Assembly (NCBI GenBank): GCA_017988885.1
Contig: JAGNQV010000002.1
Location: 1-52,233 of the forward strand
Direction: 5' to 3'
DNA length: 52,233 nt
Source: Opitutaceae bacterium
GTDB lineage: Bacteria > Verrucomicrobiota > Verrucomicrobiia > Opitutales > Opitutaceae
This document shows positions 26,404 to 34,718 of this stretch, piece after piece. The position numbers and the translations under genes were made by a program. Each line of letters opens with the position of its first letter. The first letter of the stretch is position 1. Below the pieces are notes generated by a model. That model ran no database searches. It saw only the letters and a list, made by a program, of their open reading frames with translations, and was not told the origin of the DNA.

Positions 26404-26430
26404 CAAAAAACCGACTTCTAGGCGGGTTTA
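26404..26430 (-). terminator. Candidate terminator after the CusF/propeller gene
   Basis: On the minus strand AAACCCG is followed nine bases later by CGGTTTTTTG, forming a five- to six-base-pair stem with one bulged C and a T-rich tail. It lies about 55 bases after the stop of the 26485-28296 gene and before the giant repeat-protein promoter, a sensible place to end that transcript. Confidence 0.4.
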
Positions 26431-26484
26431 CTAAGGAAAGTGCCGCTCGCGTCCAAAACACGAACCGCAATCCTGCGACGCCCC

Positions 26485-28296
26485 TCAATGGTTGTTGGCG
26501 GTGGCTGGCGCACCGAGCAGCCGAAGCTTGAACAGCCACCATGTGCGGTCGCGTTTTTCGATGCGGCCGAGCAGTTCGGTTCCGATCTGCAGCTTGGCGC
26601 GCGCTTCGGGCTCCACCTGAAAGTCCATGCTGCCGGCGCGCATCACTCCGGGAATTTCTTCGTATTTCAGAACTACAAAGCTGCTGCGCACGGCGGTGAT
26701 CACGCCCTTGACTGGATAACCGCGGGTGGCACTGGCGTCCTGCTCATCGCAGGGAATGCAGGGCTTGCGTCCGGCGAGAGCGGAAAGATCCGGCAGGGTA
26801 ACGCGCAGGGTTTCAATGCCCCCGGATGCTCCCTCGCGGGTGTAGGTCACCAAGATCTGCGCCGGTGAACTGTCGTAGTCCTTCAACAAGGCGATGCGGG
26901 GAAAACCGACGATGGCGGCCACTTTTGTGGTGGCGAGCAGGACGGGTGGATTGAGTTCGTCGGCCGGGGAAATCCGGCGCAAATAAAGTCCGGCTTCGTT
27001 TGCTTCACCGCCTTCGACCCAGGTGACGAGGCGCGAACCATCGCGTAGCAAGAGCGTGTCCACCCGGCCGAGCGGATGGCCCTCGTCAATGCGCAGCGCC
27101 AGCGTGAACCTGGCGCCGGCGTCGGGCGACGCGGATGCGAGCACGCGCGGGTCATTGTCCGCGGCAGTGAACCAGGCGGCGGATACATTGCCGCCGTGGC
27201 TGGCGAGTTGCGGACCGTTGACCGGACAACCGTTGATGTGCCAGTCGTCGTTGCTGAGGATGTGGGGCGATGCCCAATGATCATGGTGAAACCGGGCGGT
27301 GTAGATGTCACGCACCTCGCCTGCGCGGCGGGCCCGGTAGATGAGCAGGGCGCTGCCGTCGGGAAAGGCGGTGAGTTCGGTGTGGCAGCAATCACAGACG
27401 GAATCGTCTACAAGCATATCGGGGCCGTTGGCCCCGAGAATGCGCGCATAGAGCCGGGTGGGGTTGCCCGCGGGTTTGTCGCGGCCATCGAGCCACGCGG
27501 CCAGCACGCGACCGTCGGCCAGTGCCTGCACGGAGACAAATTCGGCCGCGTCGCTTTCCTGTGTCAGCAGCGCCGGCGGGCTCCACGTCGCGCCGGCGTT
27601 CGTGCTCTGCCTGAACCATGCCGTGAAATTACTGACGTGATGATGACCGGTGCCGGCGGCTGCGGCGTGGGCGGACGCAGGGCTATTCACGAACCAGACG
27701 GCGGCGAGGTGACCATTGTCCTGCGCGGTCAGCGCGGGGAAATCCGCGTGGCTGTCGAACCAATCGGAACCCTGCGCGATCACGTGCCGCTGGCCCCAGT
27801 TTCCCGTGGTGGAATCGAACCGCGCGAAGCAGAGCGCAGTGACGTTATCCGCGGCCGGTTGGAGCCAGCTCAGATAAACGGAGCCACCGGATGTGCGCAC
27901 CAAGGATGAGCCCATGGCCCCGGGACCGGCGGGATTCGTAAGTGGAGAAAGGGTGTAAGAGCCGGCGGAGGAAACTGGCAGGGGCTGCCAGTTTTCATCG
28001 GTGAGTTGCACGTTTTCCAAGTGCCAGTCGCCGCGGGTGCCCTGCATGGTCGCAGTGAGATGAGTGCCCGGCGTGAGTTGCGGCAGCACGGCATCGTCCA
28101 CGTTGAAGGCCATCGTCATCGCTCTCATGAAACCGGGGATGGCCTCATGCTGCACCATCACGAGTTTTTGCTCGGCGAGCACGCGGGTGACCACACCGCG
28201 CAGGGGATGCCCCGTTTCGGCGGCACCCAAAATCGGGGCGGCGGCAAACAGGAGCAGGAGCAAGCAGCGCGAGAACATGGAAGGGAGGGTAATCAT
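26485..28296 (-). CDS. Secreted protein with CusF-like domains flanking a sialidase-type propeller
   Basis: 603 residues with a signal peptide (MFSRCLLLLLFAAAPILGAA). Residues about 30-105 form a CusF-like copper-binding domain, HPLRGVVTRVLAEQKLVMVQ followed by HEAIPGFMRAMTMAF, with the His and Met ligands expected for Cu(I). The middle 400 residues resemble a BNR/sialidase beta-propeller. The last 75 residues are a second CusF-like domain (YPVKGVITAVRSSFVVLKYE, then EIPGVMRAGSMDF) in which the histidine and one methionine are changed. The propeller also holds CDCC within DDSVCDCCHTEL, another possible metal site. It is 41 bases downstream of the TonB receptor and probably in its operon, suggesting periplasmic copper handling. 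Confidence 0.8.
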   Translation of the reverse strand: MITLPSMFSRCLLLLLFAAAPILGAAETGHPLRGVVTRVLAEQKLVMVQHEAIPGFMRAMTMAFNVDDAVLPQLTPGTHLTATMQGTRGDWHLENVQLTDENWQPLPVSSAGSYTLSPLTNPAGPGAMGSSLVRTSGGSVYLSWLQPAADNVTALCFARFDSTTGNWGQRHVIAQGSDWFDSHADFPALTAQDNGHLAAVWFVNSPASAHAAAAGTGHHHVSNFTAWFRQSTNAGATWSPPALLTQESDAAEFVSVQALADGRVLAAWLDGRDKPAGNPTRLYARILGANGPDMLVDDSVCDCCHTELTAFPDGSALLIYRARRAGEVRDIYTARFHHDHWASPHILSNDDWHINGCPVNGPQLASHGGNVSAAWFTAADNDPRVLASASPDAGARFTLALRIDEGHPLGRVDTLLLRDGSRLVTWVEGGEANEAGLYLRRISPADELNPPVLLATTKVAAIVGFPRIALLKDYDSSPAQILVTYTREGASGGIETLRVTLPDLSALAGRKPCIPCDEQDASATRGYPVKGVITAVRSSFVVLKYEEIPGVMRAGSMDFQVEPEARAKLQIGTELLGRIEKRDRTWWLFKLRLLGAPATANNH

Positions 28297-28337
28297 ATTA
28301 TCCGGTGGGCTGAAATCTCAAAGGGATGTCACGGATA

Positions 28338-30401
28338 TCACCAGCGATGTTCCATGCCGACGTAGCAGCCGCGCCCATCGCCGGGGAGAAACTGGGCTTG
28401 ATCGGTGCCGGCGGCATTCTCGATGACGCCGGTGGTGGTGGTGTAGTTTTTAGCAAAGACGTTCCGGATCTCGACGAACCAGGAAAACCCTTCGGTGCGG
28501 CGCCGGCCGAACCGGAAGCCGGCGATGGCGTAGGCGTCCGCCGCATAGGTATTGCGGAAATCGATGGAGGTTTTCTGCGGTGCCCATTGCCAGGTCGGGC
28601 CGGCATACCAGCCGGAGGCGGCTTCCCAGGTCAGCTCGCCGTTGATGAGATGGGGCGGCAGGCCGGCGAGGACGTTGTTGCCATAGCGCGGGTCGGCATC
28701 GAAACGGAAGCGCCCATAGGTCCACGCGCTCCGCAGCACGAGCCGGTGGGCGGGTGTGGTGGAGGGCGACCAATCGCCGCCGAGCAGATCGATCTCAGTC
28801 GCGAATTCGATGCCGGCGTGGGTGGTGGCGTTGGCATTGACCGTGGCCGCGGGTGTCGCGGGATTGTTGTCGTCGTCGAGCGTGAGCAACTCATGGCGGA
28901 GGGCGGCGCGATAGAGCGTGGCGTCCCAGCGGAACGGACCGCGGAAACCGCGCGTGCCGATTTCCCAAGTGGTGGCAGTCTGCGCCGCGCGGGCGGTGTT
29001 GAGCGTGAGTGTCTCGCTAAAGGAGGGCGGTTCGTAGCTGCCGGAGACGTTGGCGAAGACCTGCACGTCCCGGCCGTCCCAGCGCAGGCCGAGTTTTGGC
29101 ATGACGCGGTGGTAATTCAGATCGTAGTCCGGCGTGGCACCGAGGGTCTGATCGTTCTCGCGCTCGTTGACCGAGGCACTCGCGCCGAGAATTATTGTAA
29201 AACCGCGGCCCAGCGCGAGCTGGTCCTCGGCGAAAGCCTCGAGGTTCGCCGCGGTCTGGATGGCGGAGGCGACGAGCGCACCACGTTTCCCCGCGACATT
29301 GACGAAGTTGGCCGCATGTAGCACGCCGCGCTGATAGAGCAGGCCGGCACGCAGCCGGTTGGCCCGGTCGGCAAAGTCAGAATTATGGGTGGCGATGGTG
29401 CCGAGCAGCAGGTCGTTGGAGCGCTGGTCGATCACCTGAAAAATCGGATGATCGAGATCCTTATAATTCCACGCGGCCGTGAAGTCCCACGCGGTGGAAC
29501 CGGTGGTGAGGGTGGTCTTGCTGGCGACACGGAACAGGTCGAAGTTGCGATGCTGGTCGAGTGCAAGGTTGCCGGCGGCGGCCTGCGTCGGATCGGCCGC
29601 GAGTTGGGCCTTGGTGAGATTGCCGGGTAACTCCGAATCCGTGCGCACCGTTGTGATGTAAAAGCGTGTCTCGGCATCCGCGGAGATACGCCAACCGGTA
29701 TTGGCGAAGAGCCGCTGGTTTGATTGGGCGGCGTGAGCGCGAAAACCAGTCTGCGACTGATGCGTGAACGACGCATAGGCATCGAGATCGCCGCGAGCTG
29801 CGCCACCGGCGAGACTGGCTTTCAGGTAAGCCCATGAACCGGCTTCGACCCGGGCCAGAAAGGGAATTGTTTCACGGCCCGTGCGGGAAACGTAATCAAT
29901 GGCGCCGCCGAGCGTGGAGGCGCCGGCGGCGAGGGCATTGCCGCCGCGCCAGACGTTGATGTAGGCCGCACTGAGGGGATCGAGGGCCTGCATGTCGAAG
30001 CTGCCGTCGGCGAGATTGAGCGGCACGCCATCCTGCAGAATGCGCAGGCCGCGGCCATGGAACGTGCGCTGGAGGCCCGAGCCGCGGATGGAGAGGCGCG
30101 CTTCGTCGGAACCGAAGCGCGAGAGCGCGATGACGCCCGGCGAGAGCGCGAAGGTGTCGTCCACGGTGGAGGCCCGGCCGCGAAGAAAGCGATCGGCGGC
30201 GATGGTCTCGACGCCGCCCGGAGTAAAGCGGAGTTCAGCAGAAGCGGCATCCAAGGCGGGCACGGTGAGCGGCGCCGGCCGACTGGCCGTCACGTCCAGC
30301 CGGTCCAGCTGAATCGGGGCGGGATCAGTCGCGGCCGCGAGGGACAACGTCGCGGTGGCGAGGCCGAGGTTGAAGGTGCGGAATAAAAATTTGAAATTCA
30401 T
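28338..30401 (-). CDS. TonB-dependent outer-membrane receptor
   Basis: 687 residues. A signal peptide (FKFLFRTFNLGLATATLSLAA) is followed by the TonB-box region (DRLDVTAS), a plug domain (ARLSIRGSGLQRTFHGRGLR; LQDGVPLNLADGSFDMQALD; GGAIDYVSRT) and a 22-strand barrel ending in the canonical aromatic C-terminus EHRW. Start taken at the ATG at 30401, which gives the signal peptide; the frame is open to 30500. The substrate is not evident from sequence. The CcoA-like transporter and the CusF-like protein on either side make a copper-complex substrate the leading guess. Confidence 0.9.
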   Translation of the reverse strand: MNFKFLFRTFNLGLATATLSLAAATDPAPIQLDRLDVTASRPAPLTVPALDAASAELRFTPGGVETIAADRFLRGRASTVDDTFALSPGVIALSRFGSDEARLSIRGSGLQRTFHGRGLRILQDGVPLNLADGSFDMQALDPLSAAYINVWRGGNALAAGASTLGGAIDYVSRTGRETIPFLARVEAGSWAYLKASLAGGAARGDLDAYASFTHQSQTGFRAHAAQSNQRLFANTGWRISADAETRFYITTVRTDSELPGNLTKAQLAADPTQAAAGNLALDQHRNFDLFRVASKTTLTTGSTAWDFTAAWNYKDLDHPIFQVIDQRSNDLLLGTIATHNSDFADRANRLRAGLLYQRGVLHAANFVNVAGKRGALVASAIQTAANLEAFAEDQLALGRGFTIILGASASVNERENDQTLGATPDYDLNYHRVMPKLGLRWDGRDVQVFANVSGSYEPPSFSETLTLNTARAAQTATTWEIGTRGFRGPFRWDATLYRAALRHELLTLDDDNNPATPAATVNANATTHAGIEFATEIDLLGGDWSPSTTPAHRLVLRSAWTYGRFRFDADPRYGNNVLAGLPPHLINGELTWEAASGWYAGPTWQWAPQKTSIDFRNTYAADAYAIAGFRFGRRRTEGFSWFVEIRNVFAKNYTTTTGVIENAAGTDQAQFLPGDGRGCYVGMEHRW

Positions 30402-30536
30402 GGTAAGCGTGCAGGTTCGGGAAAACACGTGGTGCGGACATGCGGCCGCAGGCACGGGTCGCCACAACGGGCGAACAGGAGTAGAAAAACCGCGACGCAA
30501 TCAGCGTGGGCGCGGCTCGACGGAGGTCGCTGCCGC

Positions 30537-30959
30537 TCAGCAGCGCGGCGGTGGCACGGGCACCCGCTCGGTGCGAATGAGGCCGGCGGCGTCAACGCCA
30601 CCCGGCCAGGCAAAATCTGGAACGATCACGAAAAATTCCTCGGGCACCTGGCAGGCGAGCAGGATTTTTTCCTGGCTGCGTTCAACCTGCTGGGCGGGCT
30701 GGCTCTGTTTCGCGTCGTCCACCACGGAGCAAATTTCGCAGGGAGCGGAACCGTCGAAGGTTTTGGTGATGGCCTGCGCCAGCGGCATGACTTGCGAGTA
30801 ATCGTGCACCATCTTGCCCCAGGCAAACACCTGCACGACGTCCCACAGCGCGCCGTTGGCACAAAGCCAGGCGAGGCAGAGCGTAGAGATGGCGATGACA
30901 CGGCGCACGTGACCAACGAAGTCAGCGCTGCGCGTTTTGCCAAGCGTGGATGGCGGCAT
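30537..30959 (-). CDS. Small membrane-associated protein with CxxC motif
   Basis: 140 residues with one N-terminal hydrophobic segment (VIAISTLCLAWLCANGALWD) and then QVFAWGKMVHDYSQVMPLAQ and TKTFDGSAPCEICSVVDDAK. The pattern of an amphipathic segment followed by DGxxPCEIC resembles conserved hypothetical proteins found beside TonB receptors in this phylum. The cysteine pair could bind metal. The start is set at 30959; the open frame upstream is inside the MFS gene. It lies between the CcoA-like transporter (16 bases) and the TonB receptor. Confidence 0.7.
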   Translation of the reverse strand: MPPSTLGKTRSADFVGHVRRVIAISTLCLAWLCANGALWDVVQVFAWGKMVHDYSQVMPLAQAITKTFDGSAPCEICSVVDDAKQSQPAQQVERSQEKILLACQVPEEFFVIVPDFAWPGGVDAAGLIRTERVPVPPPRC

Positions 30960-30975
30960 CGACTCCGATATAAGT

Positions 30976-32193
30976 TTAACGCACGCGATCTTGAAGGAGG
31001 CGTGCTTCCGCGCGTTCAAGTTTGCGCAACCAGATCGAGAGGCCGAAGGCGCCGAGCAGGATGGGCACGCACGAGTAGAGCATGATGTTCCAGCCGTAGC
31101 TGAAGAGAAACCAGCCGGCGGAGAGCGAGGCGATGGCCTGGGTGCCGAATACCACGACATCGTTGATGGCCTGCGCCTTGAATCTTTCCGCCGGGCGGTA
31201 GGCGGTGGGGAGCAGTGCGGTGCCGCCGACGAACAGGAAATTCCAGCCGATGCCGAGCAGCACGAGACTGCCCCAGAAGTGCACCAGGTGCTGCCCGCGC
31301 AAGCCGATGAACACGACGGTGGCGAACAACGCCGCGCCGATCGCCAGCAATCGGCTGATGCCGAAACGGCCGATCAGCCAACCACTGACGAGACTTGGCG
31401 CGAACATGGCGACGATGTGACTTTGGATGACATGCTTGGTGTCATCGAGCCCGATGCCGCACAGCTCGTTCATGTTGATGGGTGTGGCGGTCATGATGAA
31501 ACTCATGACGCCGAATCCGCTTGCGGCCGCGAGGGAAGCGATGAGAAAGCGCGGCGTGCGCACGAGGGATGACAAGGATCGCGCGGGTTCGGAATCAGTG
31601 GTGATGCGCCGGGGCGGTTCGCGGAAAAATTGAAATATGATCAAGCCGATCACGAGGAGACCGGCGACGAGAATGAATGAGCCTGCGAAGGGCTGGGGCA
31701 GCAGATCGCGTCCCAGGGCACCGAGTTCGGGTCCGAAAAACGCCGAGGCCAGCCCACCGGTCATGATGACGGTGAGCACCGAACCGTAACGCTGCGGATC
31801 ATCCACGCTCTCGAGCGCCGCGAAACGCATTTGCTGCCAGAACGCGATGCCGATGCCCATGCCATAACCGCAGACCAGCAGCAGCAAAAAGGATTCGTGC
31901 ATGGCGGCGGTGGCACCGAGCCCAATGGCGAGAAACGCGGCGGCAAAGCCGACGAGGGTGCCGCGCTTGCGTCCCCATTTTTGCAGGAGCAGCGGCACCC
32001 ACAGCATCGATGTCGCCGTGCCGACGACAATCATCGCGGTGGGCAGCGTGGCGAGTTTCGGTGTCGGTGCGATGGCGGTGCCGAGCAAGCCCGACACCAA
32101 GGCCATCATTGAGACCGTGGACATGCCGATGGATTGCGTGGCCGCCAGCACCCAGACGTTGGCGGGCAGACGGGTGGAATGGGGCGGGGGCAT
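30976..32193 (-). CDS. CcoA-like major facilitator transporter, probable copper importer
   Basis: 405 residues and about twelve transmembrane helices. Rather than generic MFS, it resembles the CcoA/RfnT group: WQQMRFAALESVDDPQRYGS and GGLASAFFGPELGALGRDLL match the characteristic middle region. It carries M230xxxM234 in GVMSFIMTATPINM and H259xxxM263 in QSHIVAMFAPS, the two methionine/histidine motifs shown in Rhodobacter CcoA to be needed for copper uptake, at almost the same spacing. The same group includes riboflavin transporters (RfnT), which is the main alternative. It lies between modB and the CxxC protein/TonB receptor genes, in the same orientation. Confidence 0.8.
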   Translation of the reverse strand: MPPPHSTRLPANVWVLAATQSIGMSTVSMMALVSGLLGTAIAPTPKLATLPTAMIVVGTATSMLWVPLLLQKWGRKRGTLVGFAAAFLAIGLGATAAMHESFLLLLVCGYGMGIGIAFWQQMRFAALESVDDPQRYGSVLTVIMTGGLASAFFGPELGALGRDLLPQPFAGSFILVAGLLVIGLIIFQFFREPPRRITTDSEPARSLSSLVRTPRFLIASLAAASGFGVMSFIMTATPINMNELCGIGLDDTKHVIQSHIVAMFAPSLVSGWLIGRFGISRLLAIGAALFATVVFIGLRGQHLVHFWGSLVLLGIGWNFLFVGGTALLPTAYRPAERFKAQAINDVVVFGTQAIASLSAGWFLFSYGWNIMLYSCVPILLGAFGLSIWLRKLERAEARLLQDRVR

Positions 32194-32231
32194 GCGAGTG
32201 AGAACGGCTCAGCGAAGAGATTTCGCAAGGC

Positions 32232-32963
32232 CTAGCGCTGCCGCCGTTGCAGAACGGAGACGCCCACGAGTAGGACAAACGAGATCACGAGGAGCGTAGC
32301 GGCGAAGGCGTGCGCCGCCGGGTAGTTCAGCTTCTGCACCTCGTCGTAGAGGGCGATGCTGGCGACCTTGGTGACGCCCGGAATGGAGCCGCCGATCATC
32401 AGCACGACGCCGAATTCCCCAAGCGTGTGAGCAAACGCGAGCGTCAAGCCCGCCGCCACCCCATGTCGTGCGAGCGGCACATGCACGCGCCAGAACACGC
32501 GGCGCGGCGGGGTGCCGAGCGCAGCGGCCGCATCGAGCATCTCGCGCGGCACGCTGCGCAACGCGGCTTGAAACGGCTGCACGGCAAACGGCAGCGAATA
32601 GCACACCGAGGCAATCACGAGACCAGTGAAAGTGAACGCGAGGGGAGTGCCGAAAACGGAGTGCCACCAACTGCCGGGCGCATGCTGCGGGGAAAACGAG
32701 ATGAGCAGATAAAAACCGATGACGGTAGGCGGCAGCACAATCGGCAACGCGACGAGGGCCTCGACCAACGGCATCAGGCGCCGGGGTGAGGTGTTGAGCC
32801 AGTGGGCCAGTGGCAGACCGATGAGGCCGAGGATGATGGTGGTGATGCCCGCGAGCTTCAGCGTCAGTCCAAGTGCCTGCCAGAGCGGCGCCGAGAGGCC
32901 GAGAAAAGTGGAGGCAGAATCAGGCACGGCGATCAGCTTGGGGCGCGGGCTGGCGGCCCGCAA
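32232..32963 (-). CDS. modB: Molybdate-type ABC transporter permease (ModB)
   Basis: Inner-membrane channel of a molybdate-type oxyanion importer, 243 residues. LPIVLPPTVIGFYLLI and the EAA loop AAAALGTPPRRVFWRVHVPL followed by GEFGVVLMIGGSIPG are typical of ModB. The start is uncertain: TTG at 32963 (just after an in-frame stop) or GTG at 32927; there is no ATG in the right place. It follows the two binding-protein genes closely. The ATPase gene modC that should complete the transporter does not follow; an MFS gene does. Confidence 0.9.
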   Translation of the reverse strand: MRAASPRPKLIAVPDSASTFLGLSAPLWQALGLTLKLAGITTIILGLIGLPLAHWLNTSPRRLMPLVEALVALPIVLPPTVIGFYLLISFSPQHAPGSWWHSVFGTPLAFTFTGLVIASVCYSLPFAVQPFQAALRSVPREMLDAAAALGTPPRRVFWRVHVPLARHGVAAGLTLAFAHTLGEFGVVLMIGGSIPGVTKVASIALYDEVQKLNYPAAHAFAATLLVISFVLLVGVSVLQRRQR

Positions 32964-32973
32964 TCACGGTGGT

Positions 32974-33750
32974 TCAGGGTTCCCCGATGCGACCGGCGAG
33001 CTCGGGCTCGGCATAGCCGCAATCCTGCAGGATTTTTTTCGCCACCGGGGTGCGCAGAAAAGCCAGGTAACGCTGCGCGGCACGGTTTTTCCGGCCATGT
33101 TTGGTCAGCACGGCGCCTTGCGTCAGCGGCGTGGAGGGATCGAGCGCTATTTCGCGCCAGTGGCCAATCTCCCGAAATTTCGGTGATAACGCCAGCGACA
33201 GGGAAATAAAACCGGCGTCGGCCTCGCCGGCTTGGACTAAGCGGGCGACCTCCATGATGCTCTCCGCGACGGTGACCTTGGGCAGGGCGTCGAGCCAGGC
33301 ACCGGAGCGGATGAGGGCTTGGCGGGCCGCCCGGGCGTAGGGCCCAGTCTCGGCGTTCGTGAGGGCGAGTTGTTTGACCTGTGGGTTGCGGGCTACGCTC
33401 GCCAGGGTGGAAAGCTCCAAGTCGGCGCGGGCCGTCCAGATGACCAACCGGCCGACGGCAAACACGGTCAGGCTGTCGCCGTCCGCCAGTCCGGCGCGCA
33501 CCAAATCACGGGGATGGTCGATGTCGGCGCAAAGAAACACGTCGCAAGGACTGCCGCGCAGGATCTGCGTGACGAGCTTGTCGGACTTGTCGAGGGTCAG
33601 CTTGAGCTCCACGCCGGGTTCCTGGGCGTGGAAGGCGACATTGAGTTGATCCAGCGCGAAGAACAGGTTGGCGCTGGCTGAGAGGGCGAGGGATTCGCCG
33701 GCTTGGGCGCTGGCGAGGAGGAAAAACCAGATGAGCGCGGAGCGAAGCAT
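32974..33750 (-). CDS. ModA-family substrate-binding protein, diverged paralogue
   Basis: 258 residues with a signal peptide (MLRSALIWFFLLASAQAG). It is clearly homologous to the ModA copy next door (ASANLFFALDQLNVAF; PCDVFLCADIDHPRDLVRAG; AGEADAGFISLSLALSP). The phosphate-loop-like GASGSL of normal ModA is replaced by DKSDKL (LTLDKSDKLVTQIL). That loop provides serine contacts to the oxyanion, so this copy may bind something other than molybdate or bind it weakly. Start at the ATG at 33750. It lies between the other modA and modB. Confidence 0.85.
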   Translation of the reverse strand: MLRSALIWFFLLASAQAGESLALSASANLFFALDQLNVAFHAQEPGVELKLTLDKSDKLVTQILRGSPCDVFLCADIDHPRDLVRAGLADGDSLTVFAVGRLVIWTARADLELSTLASVARNPQVKQLALTNAETGPYARAARQALIRSGAWLDALPKVTVAESIMEVARLVQAGEADAGFISLSLALSPKFREIGHWREIALDPSTPLTQGAVLTKHGRKNRAAQRYLAFLRTPVAKKILQDCGYAEPELAGRIGEP

Positions 33751-33806
33751 GGAGGCAAAGTGATAGGGTGCGGCTGGCTGCCAACTTAAAAGCACCCGGC
33801 GGCGAA

Positions 33807-34586
33807 TCAGGGATGCATCGCGGGTAAAACGGGGACCGGCGGGCCATAGCCGAAACGCGCGAAGACCCCGCGCGCGGTCGGGCTGAGCAGGAATTCGAGA
33901 TAGCGCCGGGCGGCGGGATTGGCCGCGCCGCGCCGCGTAAGCACCGCGCCTTGGGTGAGCGGGGCGTGCAGTCCGGCCGGCACCGCCAGCCAGCGGCCTT
34001 TTTCGGCCAGCTGGGGTGAGAGCACGAGGGACAGGGCAACGAAACCGAGGTCGGCGTTGCCCGAGGAAACGAACTGGGCGGTTTGGGAAATGTTTTCGCC
34101 CGTGACGAGCCGCGGCTGCACTTCCGCCCAAACGCCGAGCTGGGTGAGCGCCGCTTGGGCGGCGCGGCCGTAGGGCGCGGTGGCGGGATTGGCGATGGCG
34201 ATTTTTTTGACCGAAGGCTGGCGCACGGCAGTCGCAAGCGCGGTGAGCTCCAGTCCGGGCTTCGTGGTCCACAGCACGAGCTGCCCGGTGGCGAAAGGGG
34301 TGAGGGAGTCGGCGTCGGCTTGGCCGGCCTTGATCAAGGCCTGCGGGTAGTAGAGATCGGCGGAGAGGAAAACGTCAAACGGGGCGCCATGGGTGATCTG
34401 GGTGACGAGGCTGCCGGACGCGCCGAGGGTAACGTTGATCGTGGTCTCCGGCTCGAGCTGCTTGAACGCGGCATGCAAGGCGTCGAGCGCGTAAACCAAG
34501 TTCGCCGCGGCGGCGACCGAGAGGGTGGCGGCGGCGGCCGGCGTTTGCATCAGCAAGCAGGCCAGGAGTAGTCGGGCAAAATTCAT
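33807..34586 (-). CDS. modA: Molybdate ABC transporter substrate-binding protein (ModA)
   Basis: 259 residues with signal peptide MNFARLLLACLLMQTPAAAA. Periplasmic binding protein for molybdate or tungstate. Diagnostic parts: SVAAAANLVYALDALHAAFK, VTLGASGSLVTQITHGAPFD and FLSADLYYPQALIKAG, plus GNADLGFVALSLVLSP near the end. The frame is open to 34664 but the ATG at 34586 gives the signal peptide. First gene of the minus-strand modA-modA-modB set; divergent from the CobW-type gene across 132 bases. Confidence 0.92.
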   Translation of the reverse strand: MNFARLLLACLLMQTPAAAATLSVAAAANLVYALDALHAAFKQLEPETTINVTLGASGSLVTQITHGAPFDVFLSADLYYPQALIKAGQADADSLTPFATGQLVLWTTKPGLELTALATAVRQPSVKKIAIANPATAPYGRAAQAALTQLGVWAEVQPRLVTGENISQTAQFVSSGNADLGFVALSLVLSPQLAEKGRWLAVPAGLHAPLTQGAVLTRRGAANPAARRYLEFLLSPTARGVFARFGYGPPVPVLPAMHP

Positions 34587-34718
34587 GAAAGGTGCCGGGC
34601 CGAGGAGCAGTGAAGTTGGTCGCAGCGCACGTGCGGAAAGTAGGGGATGGCCGACGGGTGGCAAGCGGCGTGCGGTTCGGGACTGGCAACGACGGCATGA
34701 TTCATTTTGGTTGGGGCC

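Noticed and set aside
34587..34718. Zur or molybdate-responsive operator in the gap between modA and the CobW-type gene
   Set aside because: No convincing dyad of either type is visible.
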